Assembly: GCA_002440805.1 (NCBI GenBank)
Contig: DJVD01000294.1
Span: 1-6,839, forward strand
Length of the DNA: 6,839 nt
Direction of reading: 5' to 3'
Source: Chloroflexi bacterium UBA6265
GTDB lineage: Bacteria; Chloroflexota; Chloroflexia; Thermomicrobiales; UBA6265
In this document: positions 1 through 6,347 of the stretch, piece by piece
How the letters are laid out: the number at the start of each line of letters is the position of its first letter
Position numbering within the stretch: position 1 is the stretch's first letter
Program-made: the position numbers and the translations under genes
The notes under the pieces: model-generated
Database searches by the model: none
Told to the model about the DNA's origin: nothing
Seen by the model: the letters and a program-made list of their open reading frames with translations, nothing else

Positions 1-380
1 TTGGATCCACTCCAGAACGGATCGGCTATCCAGACTGAATCGGCGACGTAATCTTCACTGCCCCGCTGGAGCGTGCTTTCGCTGTTAGTGAGACGCCGCG
101 TACGACCGGTTTCCGTATCGAGCGCGATCAGGTTACTGAACGACCCACCATCACGCACGTAGACCATCATATTGGAATCCGGTTGCCAGGTAGGCGCCAT
201 CGCGGCACCATCGTGCTTGAGCTCGCTAACGCCATCAGGTGTCCACTGCATGATGTGGCCATCCTTGATGAACACGATGCGTCCGAATACATTGGTTTGG
301 GCTGCGGTAACGCCAGGCGCAACAAAGGATGCGGCGACAGCCTGCAGCATGGTTCGGCGTGAGATGGAGAAGTGGTTCAT
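1..380 (-). CDS. Tat-exported TolB/PD40-like beta-propeller protein, N-terminal part
   Basis: The gene runs off the left edge; 126 residues are visible with no stop. The start is ATG at 380-378. An AGG lies 5 nt and a GGAG 10 nt upstream. The N-terminus reads MNHFSISRRTMLQAVAASFV. It has twin arginines at residues 8-9 in an S-R-R-T-M-L-Q context, then a short hydrophobic stretch and a V-T-A/A-Q-like cleavage region near residues 24-27, so a Tat signal peptide is likely. Residues 31-105 contain short repeats of the TolB/PD40 propeller kind: 'IVFIKDGHIMQW', 'PTWQPDSNMMVYV', then 'LIALDTETGRTRRLT'. In the family, such blades form a propeller used for binding, with very varied roles. The gene begins 48 nt after murE in the same direction and is probably its last or next-to-last operon partner. 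A role at the cell surface or in the wall is inference from export and neighbours only. Confidence 0.72.
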   Translation of the reverse strand, partial: MNHFSISRRTMLQAVAASFVAPGVTAAQTNVFGRIVFIKDGHIMQWTPDGVSELKHDGAAMAPTWQPDSNMMVYVRDGGSFSNLIALDTETGRTRRLTNSESTLQRGSEDYVADSVWIADPFWSGS

Positions 381-428
381 TTGGCCTGGACTCCGTAGGT
401 GCGAACAATCGTCGCCACACCGATCATG

Positions 429-1934
429 CTACCGCATTGCGTAGGGAGCCAGGAGTTCGCGAGCAACCGCCGACTCATCCCAGGGACGATGCTCGAACCC
501 CCAAATGATGCTGGTTTCGTGACCCTTACCCGCGAGCAGTACCATATCGTTTGGCCCGGCTTTACTGAACGCGAGCGCGATCGCCTCGCGCCGATCTTCA
601 ATCTCGTGAATTTCTGCCTCACAGCCAATGGCGCCTGCGGCGATCTCCCGGATGATCTCCATCGGCTCTTCATGGCGCGGGTCCTCACTGGTGATGATGA
701 CTATATCCGCCAGTTCACCCATCACCTTGCCTTGCAGTGGCCGCTTGACCGCGTCGCGTTCGCCTGCGCTGCCGGACACCACAATGATTTTCTCTCCAGA
801 CATAAGGCTACGGAGCATTGTTAATGCCTTCTCGAGGCTGGCTGGGGTGTGGGCGTAATCCACCACCACGTGGAACGGCTGGCCGGCATCAATCCGCTGC
901 ATTCGTCCCGGCACGCCGGGTGCCTGCCTCGCCGCCGCAACCGCAGTGTCAAGTGACACGCCGGCCGCATCGCTTACTCCGATGGCGCAGAGCGCATTGG
1001 CTACATTGAATTCGCCAAGCAACGGCAGGACCACATCCCATTCGCCGTCAGGGGTGCGAAGAACAAATCGGCACCCGCTGTTGTCCACAACAACATCCGT
1101 TGCCCGGTAGAACGCTTCGTCCGATTCTATCGCGTACGTACGCACATGTTCTGGCTGAGCAAGCGAAGCCAGACTCATCGCGCCTGCATCGTCGGCGTTG
1201 AGGATAACCATCCCGCCCACGTTTTCCACTCGCTGAATCAGTATTCCTTTTGCAGCGCGATAGGCCTCAATGGTCTTGTGATACTCAAGGTGCTCCTGGG
1301 TGATGTTGGTGACGCCCGCCACGGAAAAGCGCGTTCCGTCCAGCCGGTGCATCGCCAGTCCATGCGATGTGGCTTCGATAACCACGCATCTCGTGCCAAC
1401 TTCCACCATTTGACGAAGGAATCCCTGCACCAGATGCGACTCAGGCGTTGTCTGGTGTCCGATAGATACATCGGTCCCATTGCCGAGATCTACGCCCAGT
1501 GTGCCAATGGCCCCTGTGGGCATACCGGCCTGCCGCAATATCCATTGCACGAGCGCGGTCGTCGTCGTTTTGCCATCGGTGCCGGTAAGGCCGATGACCT
1601 GCAATTCATGGCTGGGATGGCCATAGAACTCGGCAGAAATCGGGGCAAGATCGCGACGGGAATCCTCCACAAGAATCGCGGGGGAATCTATCCCGACGGG
1701 CAGCGCTTCGGCGAGAATCGCGGCCGCGCCGTTCGCTATCGCTTGCTCAATGTACGCATGTCCGTCGAAATCGCTACCGCGAAGTGCCGCAAACAGGTCA
1801 CCTGGGCGAACATCCCGGGAGTCGATGGTGATCCCGTGAATCTCGCCATCACCTGTCACCGTCGCGCCGGGGACCATGCTGCCAAGATGGCGAAGACTGG
1901 CTGATCGTGGCTGGACATCGGGACGCGGCGACAT
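429..1934 (-). CDS. murE: MurE, UDP-MurNAc-L-Ala-D-Glu:diamino acid ligase
   Basis: This cytoplasmic Mur ligase uses ATP to add the third residue (meso-DAP, L-Lys or L-Orn) to UDP-MurNAc-L-Ala-D-Glu. It is 501 residues long, normal for MurE. Visible motifs are the P-loop G-T-D-G-K-T-T-T (118-125), substrate-binding Q-T-T-P (161-164), E-A-T-S-H-G (187-192), Q-E-H-L-E-Y-H (213-219), Y-R-A-A-K with the presumed carbamylated K229, D-Y-A-H-T-P (359-364), G-S-A-G-E-R-D (388-394) and G-K-G-H-E (469-473). The diamino-acid selectivity loop reads T-S-E-D-P-R (415-420). Escherichia coli-type DAP enzymes have D-N-P-R and the Staphylococcus aureus Lys enzyme has D-N-P-A, so the substrate cannot be fixed from the motif alone. 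The start ATG has AGGAG 6 nt upstream, within the end of the FemAB gene, whose stop is only 3 nt away. Translational coupling is therefore likely. Confidence 0.96.
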   Translation of the reverse strand: MSPRPDVQPRSASLRHLGSMVPGATVTGDGEIHGITIDSRDVRPGDLFAALRGSDFDGHAYIEQAIANGAAAILAEALPVGIDSPAILVEDSRRDLAPISAEFYGHPSHELQVIGLTGTDGKTTTTALVQWILRQAGMPTGAIGTLGVDLGNGTDVSIGHQTTPESHLVQGFLRQMVEVGTRCVVIEATSHGLAMHRLDGTRFSVAGVTNITQEHLEYHKTIEAYRAAKGILIQRVENVGGMVILNADDAGAMSLASLAQPEHVRTYAIESDEAFYRATDVVVDNSGCRFVLRTPDGEWDVVLPLLGEFNVANALCAIGVSDAAGVSLDTAVAAARQAPGVPGRMQRIDAGQPFHVVVDYAHTPASLEKALTMLRSLMSGEKIIVVSGSAGERDAVKRPLQGKVMGELADIVIITSEDPRHEEPMEIIREIAAGAIGCEAEIHEIEDRREAIALAFSKAGPNDMVLLAGKGHETSIIWGFEHRPWDESAVARELLAPYAMR

Positions 1935-1937
1935 TGT

Positions 1938-2969
1938 CTACTCCTGAATCACACCAAGCTTGCGGGCGAGCCACGGCAGGCCCGGAATGTACTCCCGCTC
2001 CAGGGTATCGGGGAAGTTAACGATACTACCGCCGAACCCCGTCTTGAAACGGTAGATGCCGCGCCAGTCGTCGCCTTTGGTACCGGCAATCGACGATTTG
2101 TCGTCGCTCGTCACAGATTCCGGGTCCTCTTTCGGAATTCCCCACAGGTCATACGATTCGCAGCCCTTGTCTCGTGCCCACTTCATCGCTTCAAACTGAA
2201 GCAGGAAGGCAGCACCATGTCCGCGATGAACCGTGCTGGAGGCACCATACATGTAGGTGCCGCTAATACCGAACGCTGCCGCGATGACCACTGCGCAGAG
2301 ATTGCCTTCATAGTGGGCGAAGACAAACACCGCATCATCACCGAACACATCGAGGAAATCCTCGTAGTACTTGCGGGAATGCACTGCAAACTCATTGCGG
2401 TTGGCTGTATCTTCCAGCAGGCCGTAGTAGGCATCTATTGCCTGAGGATCACGGGGATCAGCAAACTCCAGCTCCACACCACGACGCATCGCCAGGCGGA
2501 CGCTGTAACGCGTTTTCTGGTGCATATTTCCCAGCATGACATCATCGGGATCGAGCGGCACAATCACCGTGCGCGATGGCTGGTTATGCTCGGGTCCGGG
2601 CTTGAGGCCGGTGCCTGCGAGTTGGCCGGGAGCCACGAACTCTTTATCCGGCTCCAGGATCACCGTAATTGCGCGGCGCTTGCGAGCCACCTTGTCGATC
2701 GCCTTGCGCAACACTGGCCACACCTCGGCGGCATTCCCAATCACCAGGGGGCCGCGAGGACAGTAGCCGATACTTACCGGCCCACGTGCTCTAAAGAGCA
2801 CCTGGGCGAAGGCTTCCCCACCGGGAGTCTGCACATGTATGCGCTCGGGTTGCCAGCCGTGGCGGGATTTGAACTCGCCCCACTTCCAGCTCTGCAACAA
2901 ATGTCCGCCATGCTGAAGCAAAGCGGAATCCCATGCGGCTGCTGTTGTGGTCATCGTGGGTGTCGGCAC
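1938..2969 (-). CDS. FemAB-family peptidyltransferase (peptidoglycan cross-bridge type)
   Basis: Proteins of this family use aminoacyl-tRNA to add amino acids to the side-chain amino group of stem-peptide residue 3 (FemX/FemA/FemB, MurM/MurN), at the cytoplasmic membrane face. With the GTG start it has 343 residues, a typical length for single-chain members. Family hallmarks are S-W-K-W-G-E-F (27-33), G-Y-C-P-R-G-P-L (68-75), H-Q-K-T-R-Y-S-V-R-L-A (150-160), a Y-Y-G-L-L-x-x-T stretch with R-N-E-F-A-V-H (181-197), M-Y-G-A-S-S (240-245), Y-D-L-W-G-I-P (273-279) and Y-R-F-K-T-G-F-G-G (306-314). The fold is two GNAT-like domains in the family. An acidic insert lies at 281-302. The start is chosen because AGGAGG lies exactly 7 nt before the GTG; the ATG at 2975 lies 1 nt from it, too close, and ATG 2954 has no site. 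The adjacent murE supports a wall role. The amino acid added is not predictable here, and some family members have other acceptors. Confidence 0.9.
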   Translation of the reverse strand: MPTPTMTTTAAAWDSALLQHGGHLLQSWKWGEFKSRHGWQPERIHVQTPGGEAFAQVLFRARGPVSIGYCPRGPLVIGNAAEVWPVLRKAIDKVARKRRAITVILEPDKEFVAPGQLAGTGLKPGPEHNQPSRTVIVPLDPDDVMLGNMHQKTRYSVRLAMRRGVELEFADPRDPQAIDAYYGLLEDTANRNEFAVHSRKYYEDFLDVFGDDAVFVFAHYEGNLCAVVIAAAFGISGTYMYGASSTVHRGHGAAFLLQFEAMKWARDKGCESYDLWGIPKEDPESVTSDDKSSIAGTKGDDWRGIYRFKTGFGGSIVNFPDTLEREYIPGLPWLARKLGVIQE

Positions 2970-2976
2970 TTCCATG

Positions 2977-2982
2977 CCTCCT
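2977..2982 (-). promoter_or_regulatory. Shine-Dalgarno site deciding the FemAB start
   Basis: The minus strand reads AGGAGG here, a perfect anti-16S complement. It is 7 nt before GTG 2969-2967 and only 1 nt before the in-frame ATG 2975-2973. The spacing selects GTG as the start, although an automatic call might take the ATG at 2975 or the far upstream ATG at 3050. Confidence 0.65.
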
Positions 2983-3009
2983 CTAGTGTGCGGGAGTCCA
3001 AAATGGGGG

Positions 3010-3033
3010 CTCCGGAGCCTGTTATCTCCGGAG
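3010..3033 (-). other. GC-rich inverted repeat between HEAT and FemAB genes
   Basis: The octamer CTCCGGAG occurs at 3010-3017 and again at 3026-3033, separated by 8 nt. Each copy is self-complementary, so the two copies can pair with each other as an 8-bp stem with an 8-nt loop. The left copy also extends to a 12-nt perfect palindrome, GGCTCCGGAGCC (3008-3019). The element starts 6 nt after the HEAT stop codon. In the transcript it is followed by a run of C and a short ATTTTGG, not a true U tract, so a classical intrinsic terminator is not supported. An mRNA-stability or partial-attenuation element in the 70-nt gap is possible. Confidence 0.45.
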
Positions 3034-3039
3034 TCTGGG

Positions 3040-4113
3040 CTAGATATCATCCCCGGTTTCGGGCTCGATATCGAACATCCCCATTTCCTCGAGATTCTCG
3101 AGTTCCTGCAGTTCGGTTGCGTACTGGATGCTGGCGTCGATCACGTCCACTTCGTCGTCACTGGCATTGGCACGCAATTGAACCAGCGCGTTCAACGCGG
3201 CGCGGGAGCCAACATTGCCGAGGGCCATGTAGGCAGCCTCTCGCACCGTGGGTTCCTTGTCTTCCCTGGCGGTCATGGTCAGCATCGGTACAACCGCCTC
3301 GTCCGTGCTTTGGCCCATAGCCAACGCGGCAGCTTCACGCGTATCCGTATCGGTGCTGCGAAGCTGCAACTCCAGGAAACGGGTGAAGTGGCCAGGGCCG
3401 TATTCGATCATGGCACGCATGGCGCCAAGCTTCAGCACCTCATCGTCGCTATCGACGAACGACTCTATGATGGAGCCGACTTCGTCATCGCTGACATTAT
3501 GGCTGTACGACTCCAGCGCAGCGGCGCGGAGTTCGACCGGCCAGGCACTGTTTTGGGCCCAGCTCTTAAGCTTCATCAGCCGCGAGCGATCCTGGCTGTC
3601 CTGGACAACACCGAGATCGAGACCAACCACCTGATTGGCCAACGCGCGCAAGCTGGCCTCGCGCACGTGAACACTGGGATCGTTCTCCGCTAGCTCGATG
3701 AGTGGTTTAATCAGGGTCGCGATTTCACTCAGACCAGCGCCGTTGGCGGCGTGCAGGCGTACGGATTCGGACGGATCCTCCAGCAGAACCTGGAAGAACC
3801 GACCGAAATCGCCGTACGGGAATTCCTGGGCCATGGTAAGTACAACTTCGGCGACGGTGCTGCGCTGTTCTTCTGACAGCGCAGTCCAAACCGCACGAAG
3901 TTCGTGTACCTGCTTACGAGTGATGTCATTGAAGCCCAGCAACTCCTGAGGCGCGAGGGCATCGGCCTGGATTGCATCCAGCGAGTCCTCAAACGCTACG
4001 TCCGGAAGGGCCAGTTCGTAGGATTCGAGATCTACATCGTCATCCAACGGTTCTTCCTCCACCAGGTTGAACCAGGCGACATCTGATTCCACGTTGTTAT
4101 TTTCCGGTGGCAT
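3040..4113 (-). CDS. Acidic HEAT-repeat protein
   Basis: Function is unknown; HEAT repeats are helical solenoids used as protein-binding scaffolds. At 357 residues it has an acidic N-terminal tail (residues 1-60, with V-E-E-E-P-L-D-D-D-V-D) and then about six HEAT-type units with the usual D-x-x-x-x-V-R-x-x-A-x-x-A-L pattern near 111-127, 142-160, 188-203, 220-238, 253-268 and 284-302. It ends in a second acidic tail (319-357). No signal peptide or membrane segment is visible, so it is probably cytoplasmic. ATG 4113 was chosen because a GGA lies 7 nt upstream. It overlaps the end of the 619-residue gene by 17 nt. ATG 4134 (7 residues longer) and GTG 4092 (4 nt after the upstream stop) are alternatives. 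The open frame reaches 4266, but that extension has atypical Cys/Trp/Met-rich composition and deep overlap. The overlap implies translational coupling with the upstream gene. Confidence 0.85.
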   Translation of the reverse strand: MPPENNNVESDVAWFNLVEEEPLDDDVDLESYELALPDVAFEDSLDAIQADALAPQELLGFNDITRKQVHELRAVWTALSEEQRSTVAEVVLTMAQEFPYGDFGRFFQVLLEDPSESVRLHAANGAGLSEIATLIKPLIELAENDPSVHVREASLRALANQVVGLDLGVVQDSQDRSRLMKLKSWAQNSAWPVELRAAALESYSHNVSDDEVGSIIESFVDSDDEVLKLGAMRAMIEYGPGHFTRFLELQLRSTDTDTREAAALAMGQSTDEAVVPMLTMTAREDKEPTVREAAYMALGNVGSRAALNALVQLRANASDDEVDVIDASIQYATELQELENLEEMGMFDIEPETGDDI

Positions 4114-5956
4114 ACGTGTATCCGTTGGCGTCATCACCAGTGATGTCGCTGTGCATTTCCAACTCACTGCGCAGCAGTTCTTCACTGACCGGACGCTCGA
4201 CATTGATCGCAGCCAGAAGGTCTTCGAATGAGGCCAGCAAGCCACCATTGCCATCATCGATGCCAACGCGCTCGAAGGTCACTTCGACAACTGTGGCGAT
4301 CTTGCGACGTTCGCGATCGCTCAACTGCTTCTGTCCAGCAAAGCCGGGGAAGCGGTCTTCGTTCAGCAACCAGGCGTCATCCACACCACAGGCGTACGTT
4401 GTTGGGCGGAAGTGGTAGCGCGGACGCTTCTCATCCATCTCCAGCAAGCGATCGCTCTGCTCATTGGTCGCAATGTATTCGACCTTATAGTGACCATCGC
4501 TCTCGGTGGCATTGATCGAAATCATGGCACCGGGCACGAGGGAATCAAAGTAGAAGTCGTCCAAACCAAGGAAGAATCCACCTCGGGTCGGTGTGGGGTA
4601 GCGCAGTTCCACCAGGTAGGTGGTGTAGCTCTGCGGAATCTCGAACGTGAACACGGCACTGCGCTGATCCGGCAACATGGGCGCCGGGAACAACTTCTGC
4701 ATTTCGGCATCGTACGGCAGCAGGCCGAGGTTCCATTCGTAGAACGTGACGACGTGGTCAACTTCGGTCACGGATCGGTGCTCTACCTCGTTGGCGTTTA
4801 CGCCATCGGTGAGGAAGCGGTAATCGGAACCGATATCGTTCGGCTTGCGCAGGGTTGTGCCCAGGGGCGGCAGATCGCTGACACTCCAGAACCGCTGACC
4901 GCGGGTACCAACAAACTCAAAATCGCGCTCTCGGTGCAGCCAGTAATTCAGGCCGAATACGACATTGGCGTATTCCGGATTGCTCTTGCGAACGCGCAGC
5001 ACATCTTCCACCAACGTCTCGTCGGTGAGTGGCTGCTCCTGCTCCTGGATGTACTGGCGAATATCGCGGATGTTGCCGCGACTGAGGCGATGGGCGCGAT
5101 CGGTGGTCATCCAGCGGCCGCCGAAGTATGCAATGTGGGAGTGATGCGAGAACTGCTGTTCAAGCATGGCGGCAATGGCATCTTCGGGGACGTCGGTGAA
5201 ATCAGTCGGCTCGCCAAGCGATCGGGTGGGACGGGAAGTGCGGGTAATTTCCTCGAACACCGGGATCTCTGGTCGAACATCGACCGGCGGCACAACCGCG
5301 GGTTCTGCTGGCGCCGCATCGATGAGCTGCACCAGGTCCTCCTCTTCATCTTCAACCGGCGCAGGTGTGGCAATGAGTTCGGCAACTTCCGGCTCGGGAG
5401 AGGTTTCCTCTACCACCGGCTCAGGAGCAACCATATCTGCGACTGCGGCTTCGGCCTCGGGCTGGACAGCGACGATCTCCTCATCAGCCGGCTCGGCAAA
5501 CGCGAAATCGTCTTCTTCGTCCTCAAGGGAACCGGGAATGATCGTATCGCCGATGTAGGTCGCCCAACCTTCGTTGGTGCGCACAACCTCGCGAACCGGT
5601 CGCGGACGCGGTGCCGGCTTCGGCTCCGGCGTCATCAGCCGCTGCATCAGGCTATGGGTATCCTGCGGATCAACCCCGCCCGGCACGCGGCCGACGCGGG
5701 TGGTGAGAACGTAGGCAACACCATCATCGTTCGTCTGGACAGCGAAAACATCACTGTTCTCGGCCAGGGCATCGTTGAGCGCCTTCTCGGTAATCGAGAG
5801 GAATGCCGCCAAATCGGCGACCGGTACCTTGATGGTGGCGGTATCGCTCATGAAGGCGCCGCGAGCGCGCAACACATTAAATGCTGCTGCCGCGTTCTCT
5901 TTTACCTTCTTTGTTCCGTTAAAAGCGAGAACCATCTCGCCGGAATCAGTCATCAT
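4097..5956 (-). CDS. Hypothetical protein with two winged-helix-like modules and acidic Pro-rich linker
   Basis: I do not recognise a named family for this 619-residue protein. Residues 20-92 look like a small winged-helix module (helix at 21-33, helix 57-68, then an 'F-A-V-Q…G-V-A-Y-V-L' strand pair). Residues 108-250 form a low-complexity linker rich in Pro, Glu, Asp and Ala. Residues 255-362 look like a second module: A-I-A-A-M-L-E-Q-Q-F, then P-L-T-D-E-T-L-V-E-D-V-L, then F-E-F-V-G…F-W-S-V-S, reminiscent of HARE-HTH-type winged helices. Residues 395-565 are a mixed, beta-leaning region with Y-A-C-G-V-D (521-526), of unknown fold. There is no signal peptide or membrane segment. The start ATG 5956 (second ATG at 5953) follows AGGAGAG by 10 nt. 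ATG 5851, before the sequence MSDTATIKVPV, is a weaker alternative without a ribosome site. It is preceded by a small gene 32 nt away and overlaps the HEAT gene. The domain calls are my reading of the pattern, not a database match. Confidence 0.82.
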   Translation of the reverse strand: MMTDSGEMVLAFNGTKKVKENAAAAFNVLRARGAFMSDTATIKVPVADLAAFLSITEKALNDALAENSDVFAVQTNDDGVAYVLTTRVGRVPGGVDPQDTHSLMQRLMTPEPKPAPRPRPVREVVRTNEGWATYIGDTIIPGSLEDEEDDFAFAEPADEEIVAVQPEAEAAVADMVAPEPVVEETSPEPEVAELIATPAPVEDEEEDLVQLIDAAPAEPAVVPPVDVRPEIPVFEEITRTSRPTRSLGEPTDFTDVPEDAIAAMLEQQFSHHSHIAYFGGRWMTTDRAHRLSRGNIRDIRQYIQEQEQPLTDETLVEDVLRVRKSNPEYANVVFGLNYWLHRERDFEFVGTRGQRFWSVSDLPPLGTTLRKPNDIGSDYRFLTDGVNANEVEHRSVTEVDHVVTFYEWNLGLLPYDAEMQKLFPAPMLPDQRSAVFTFEIPQSYTTYLVELRYPTPTRGGFFLGLDDFYFDSLVPGAMISINATESDGHYKVEYIATNEQSDRLLEMDEKRPRYHFRPTTYACGVDDAWLLNEDRFPGFAGQKQLSDRERRKIATVVEVTFERVGIDDGNGGLLASFEDLLAAINVERPVSEELLRSELEMHSDITGDDANGYTYATGK

Positions 5957-5988
5957 GTGGAAAGTTCTCTCCTGCCGTGGTGGGATGA

Positions 5989-6120
5989 TTACGCCGTACG
6001 GCTCTTGAGTGCCGCCACCAACTCTGCGGTGGTTTTTGGTTCTGCTGCATCACGCAACAGGTTCAACAAAAAGGCGATATCCGCCTCGTTTAGTTGCACG
6101 GTTTCGTTCTGGCTGGCCAT
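5989..6120 (-). CDS. Small 43-residue hypothetical protein
   Basis: The peptide begins MASQNETVQLNEADIAFLL and ends T-T-A-E-L-V-A-A-L-K-S-R-T-A. It predicts as two amphipathic helices (about 12-25 and 29-40) joined by an A-E-P-K turn, with no membrane segment. The arrangement resembles a helical hairpin or half a helix-turn-helix, but no family is recognised. ATG 6120 is chosen because AAAGGAG lies 10 nt upstream. The frame stays open to ATG 6198, but that would lie only about 7 nt from the predicted transcription start at about 6205 and has no ribosome site. It is the first gene of the minus-strand cluster, 32 nt ahead of the 619-residue gene. A partner role for that protein is inferred from position only. 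Confidence 0.65.
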   Translation of the reverse strand: MASQNETVQLNEADIAFLLNLLRDAAEPKTTAELVAALKSRTA

Positions 6121-6211
6121 GCCGGCTGCACTCCTTTGGCTGTGGAATATCGTGAAATTGCTTGCGGGCACAACAACACCACGTGTCAGATGCGGCACAA
6201 AGCAACACGTT

Positions 6212-6240
6212 AGTATACCCCACCGGGCCGTGCATTTCAG
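6212..6240 (-). promoter_or_regulatory. Candidate sigma-A-type promoter for the minus-strand operon
   Basis: On the minus strand, CTGAAA (6240-6235; 4 of 6 match to TTGACA) is followed after exactly 17 nt by TATACT (6217-6212; 5 of 6 match to TATAAT). Transcription would begin near 6205, giving a leader of about 85 nt before the small gene. No comparably good promoter is visible in the short gaps further down, which fits a single operon. The call rests on consensus match alone. Confidence 0.5.
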
Positions 6241-6261
6241 CAGAAACGCCTTTAGGTAACG

Positions 6262-6319
6262 GACGCTATGGCGATATCGCGTCGAATGCTACGATAACGC
6301 GGGCCGGATCGATGCGGCC
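6262..6319. promoter_or_regulatory. Inverted repeats upstream of the MFS gene (possible operator or leader hairpins)
   Basis: GCGATATCGC at 6271-6280 is a perfect 10-nt palindrome, nested inside GACGC (6262-6266) and GCGTC (6279-6283) arms. A second inverted repeat, GGCCG (6302-6306) and CGGCC (6315-6319), surrounds an 8-nt centre containing ATCGAT. Both lie in the 86 nt before the transporter start, where a repressor site or leader structure would be expected. No clear plus-strand -35/-10 pair was found, although TACGAT (6290-6295) could be a -10. No regulator gene is visible, so the role is speculative. Confidence 0.25.
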
Positions 6320-6347
6320 GTCCATCACATGAAATCCGGGTACCAAC

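Noticed and set aside
1146..1904. 252-residue plus-strand open frame antisense to murE (also 399-824)
   Set aside because: These are in register with murE codons, whose complete set of Mur ligase motifs fixes the coding strand.
3008..3033. Intrinsic terminator after the HEAT gene
   Set aside because: The stem is good, but no U-rich tract follows in the minus-strand transcript; it is listed only as an inverted repeat.
2217..3320. 367-residue plus-strand open frame antisense to the FemAB gene
   Set aside because: It is the same codon-register shadow effect. The minus-strand frame carries all FemAB motifs.
2947..3693. 248-residue plus-strand open frame antisense to the HEAT gene
   Set aside because: It is in codon register with the HEAT frame, whose repeated V-R-x-A-A units are clearly the coding sequence.
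4114..4266. N-terminal extension of the HEAT protein up to ATG 4266
   Set aside because: It would overlap the upstream gene by 170 nt, and its composition (Cys, Trp, Met and Ser clusters) is unlike the acidic protein that follows.
4412..6259. 615-residue open frame on the plus strand, antisense to the 619-residue gene
   Set aside because: Its codons are exactly in register with the minus-strand codons, so it stays open simply because the real gene avoids TTA, CTA and TCA codons. Its translation is Arg/His/Gly-rich without domain logic, and it also runs through the small gene and the promoter.
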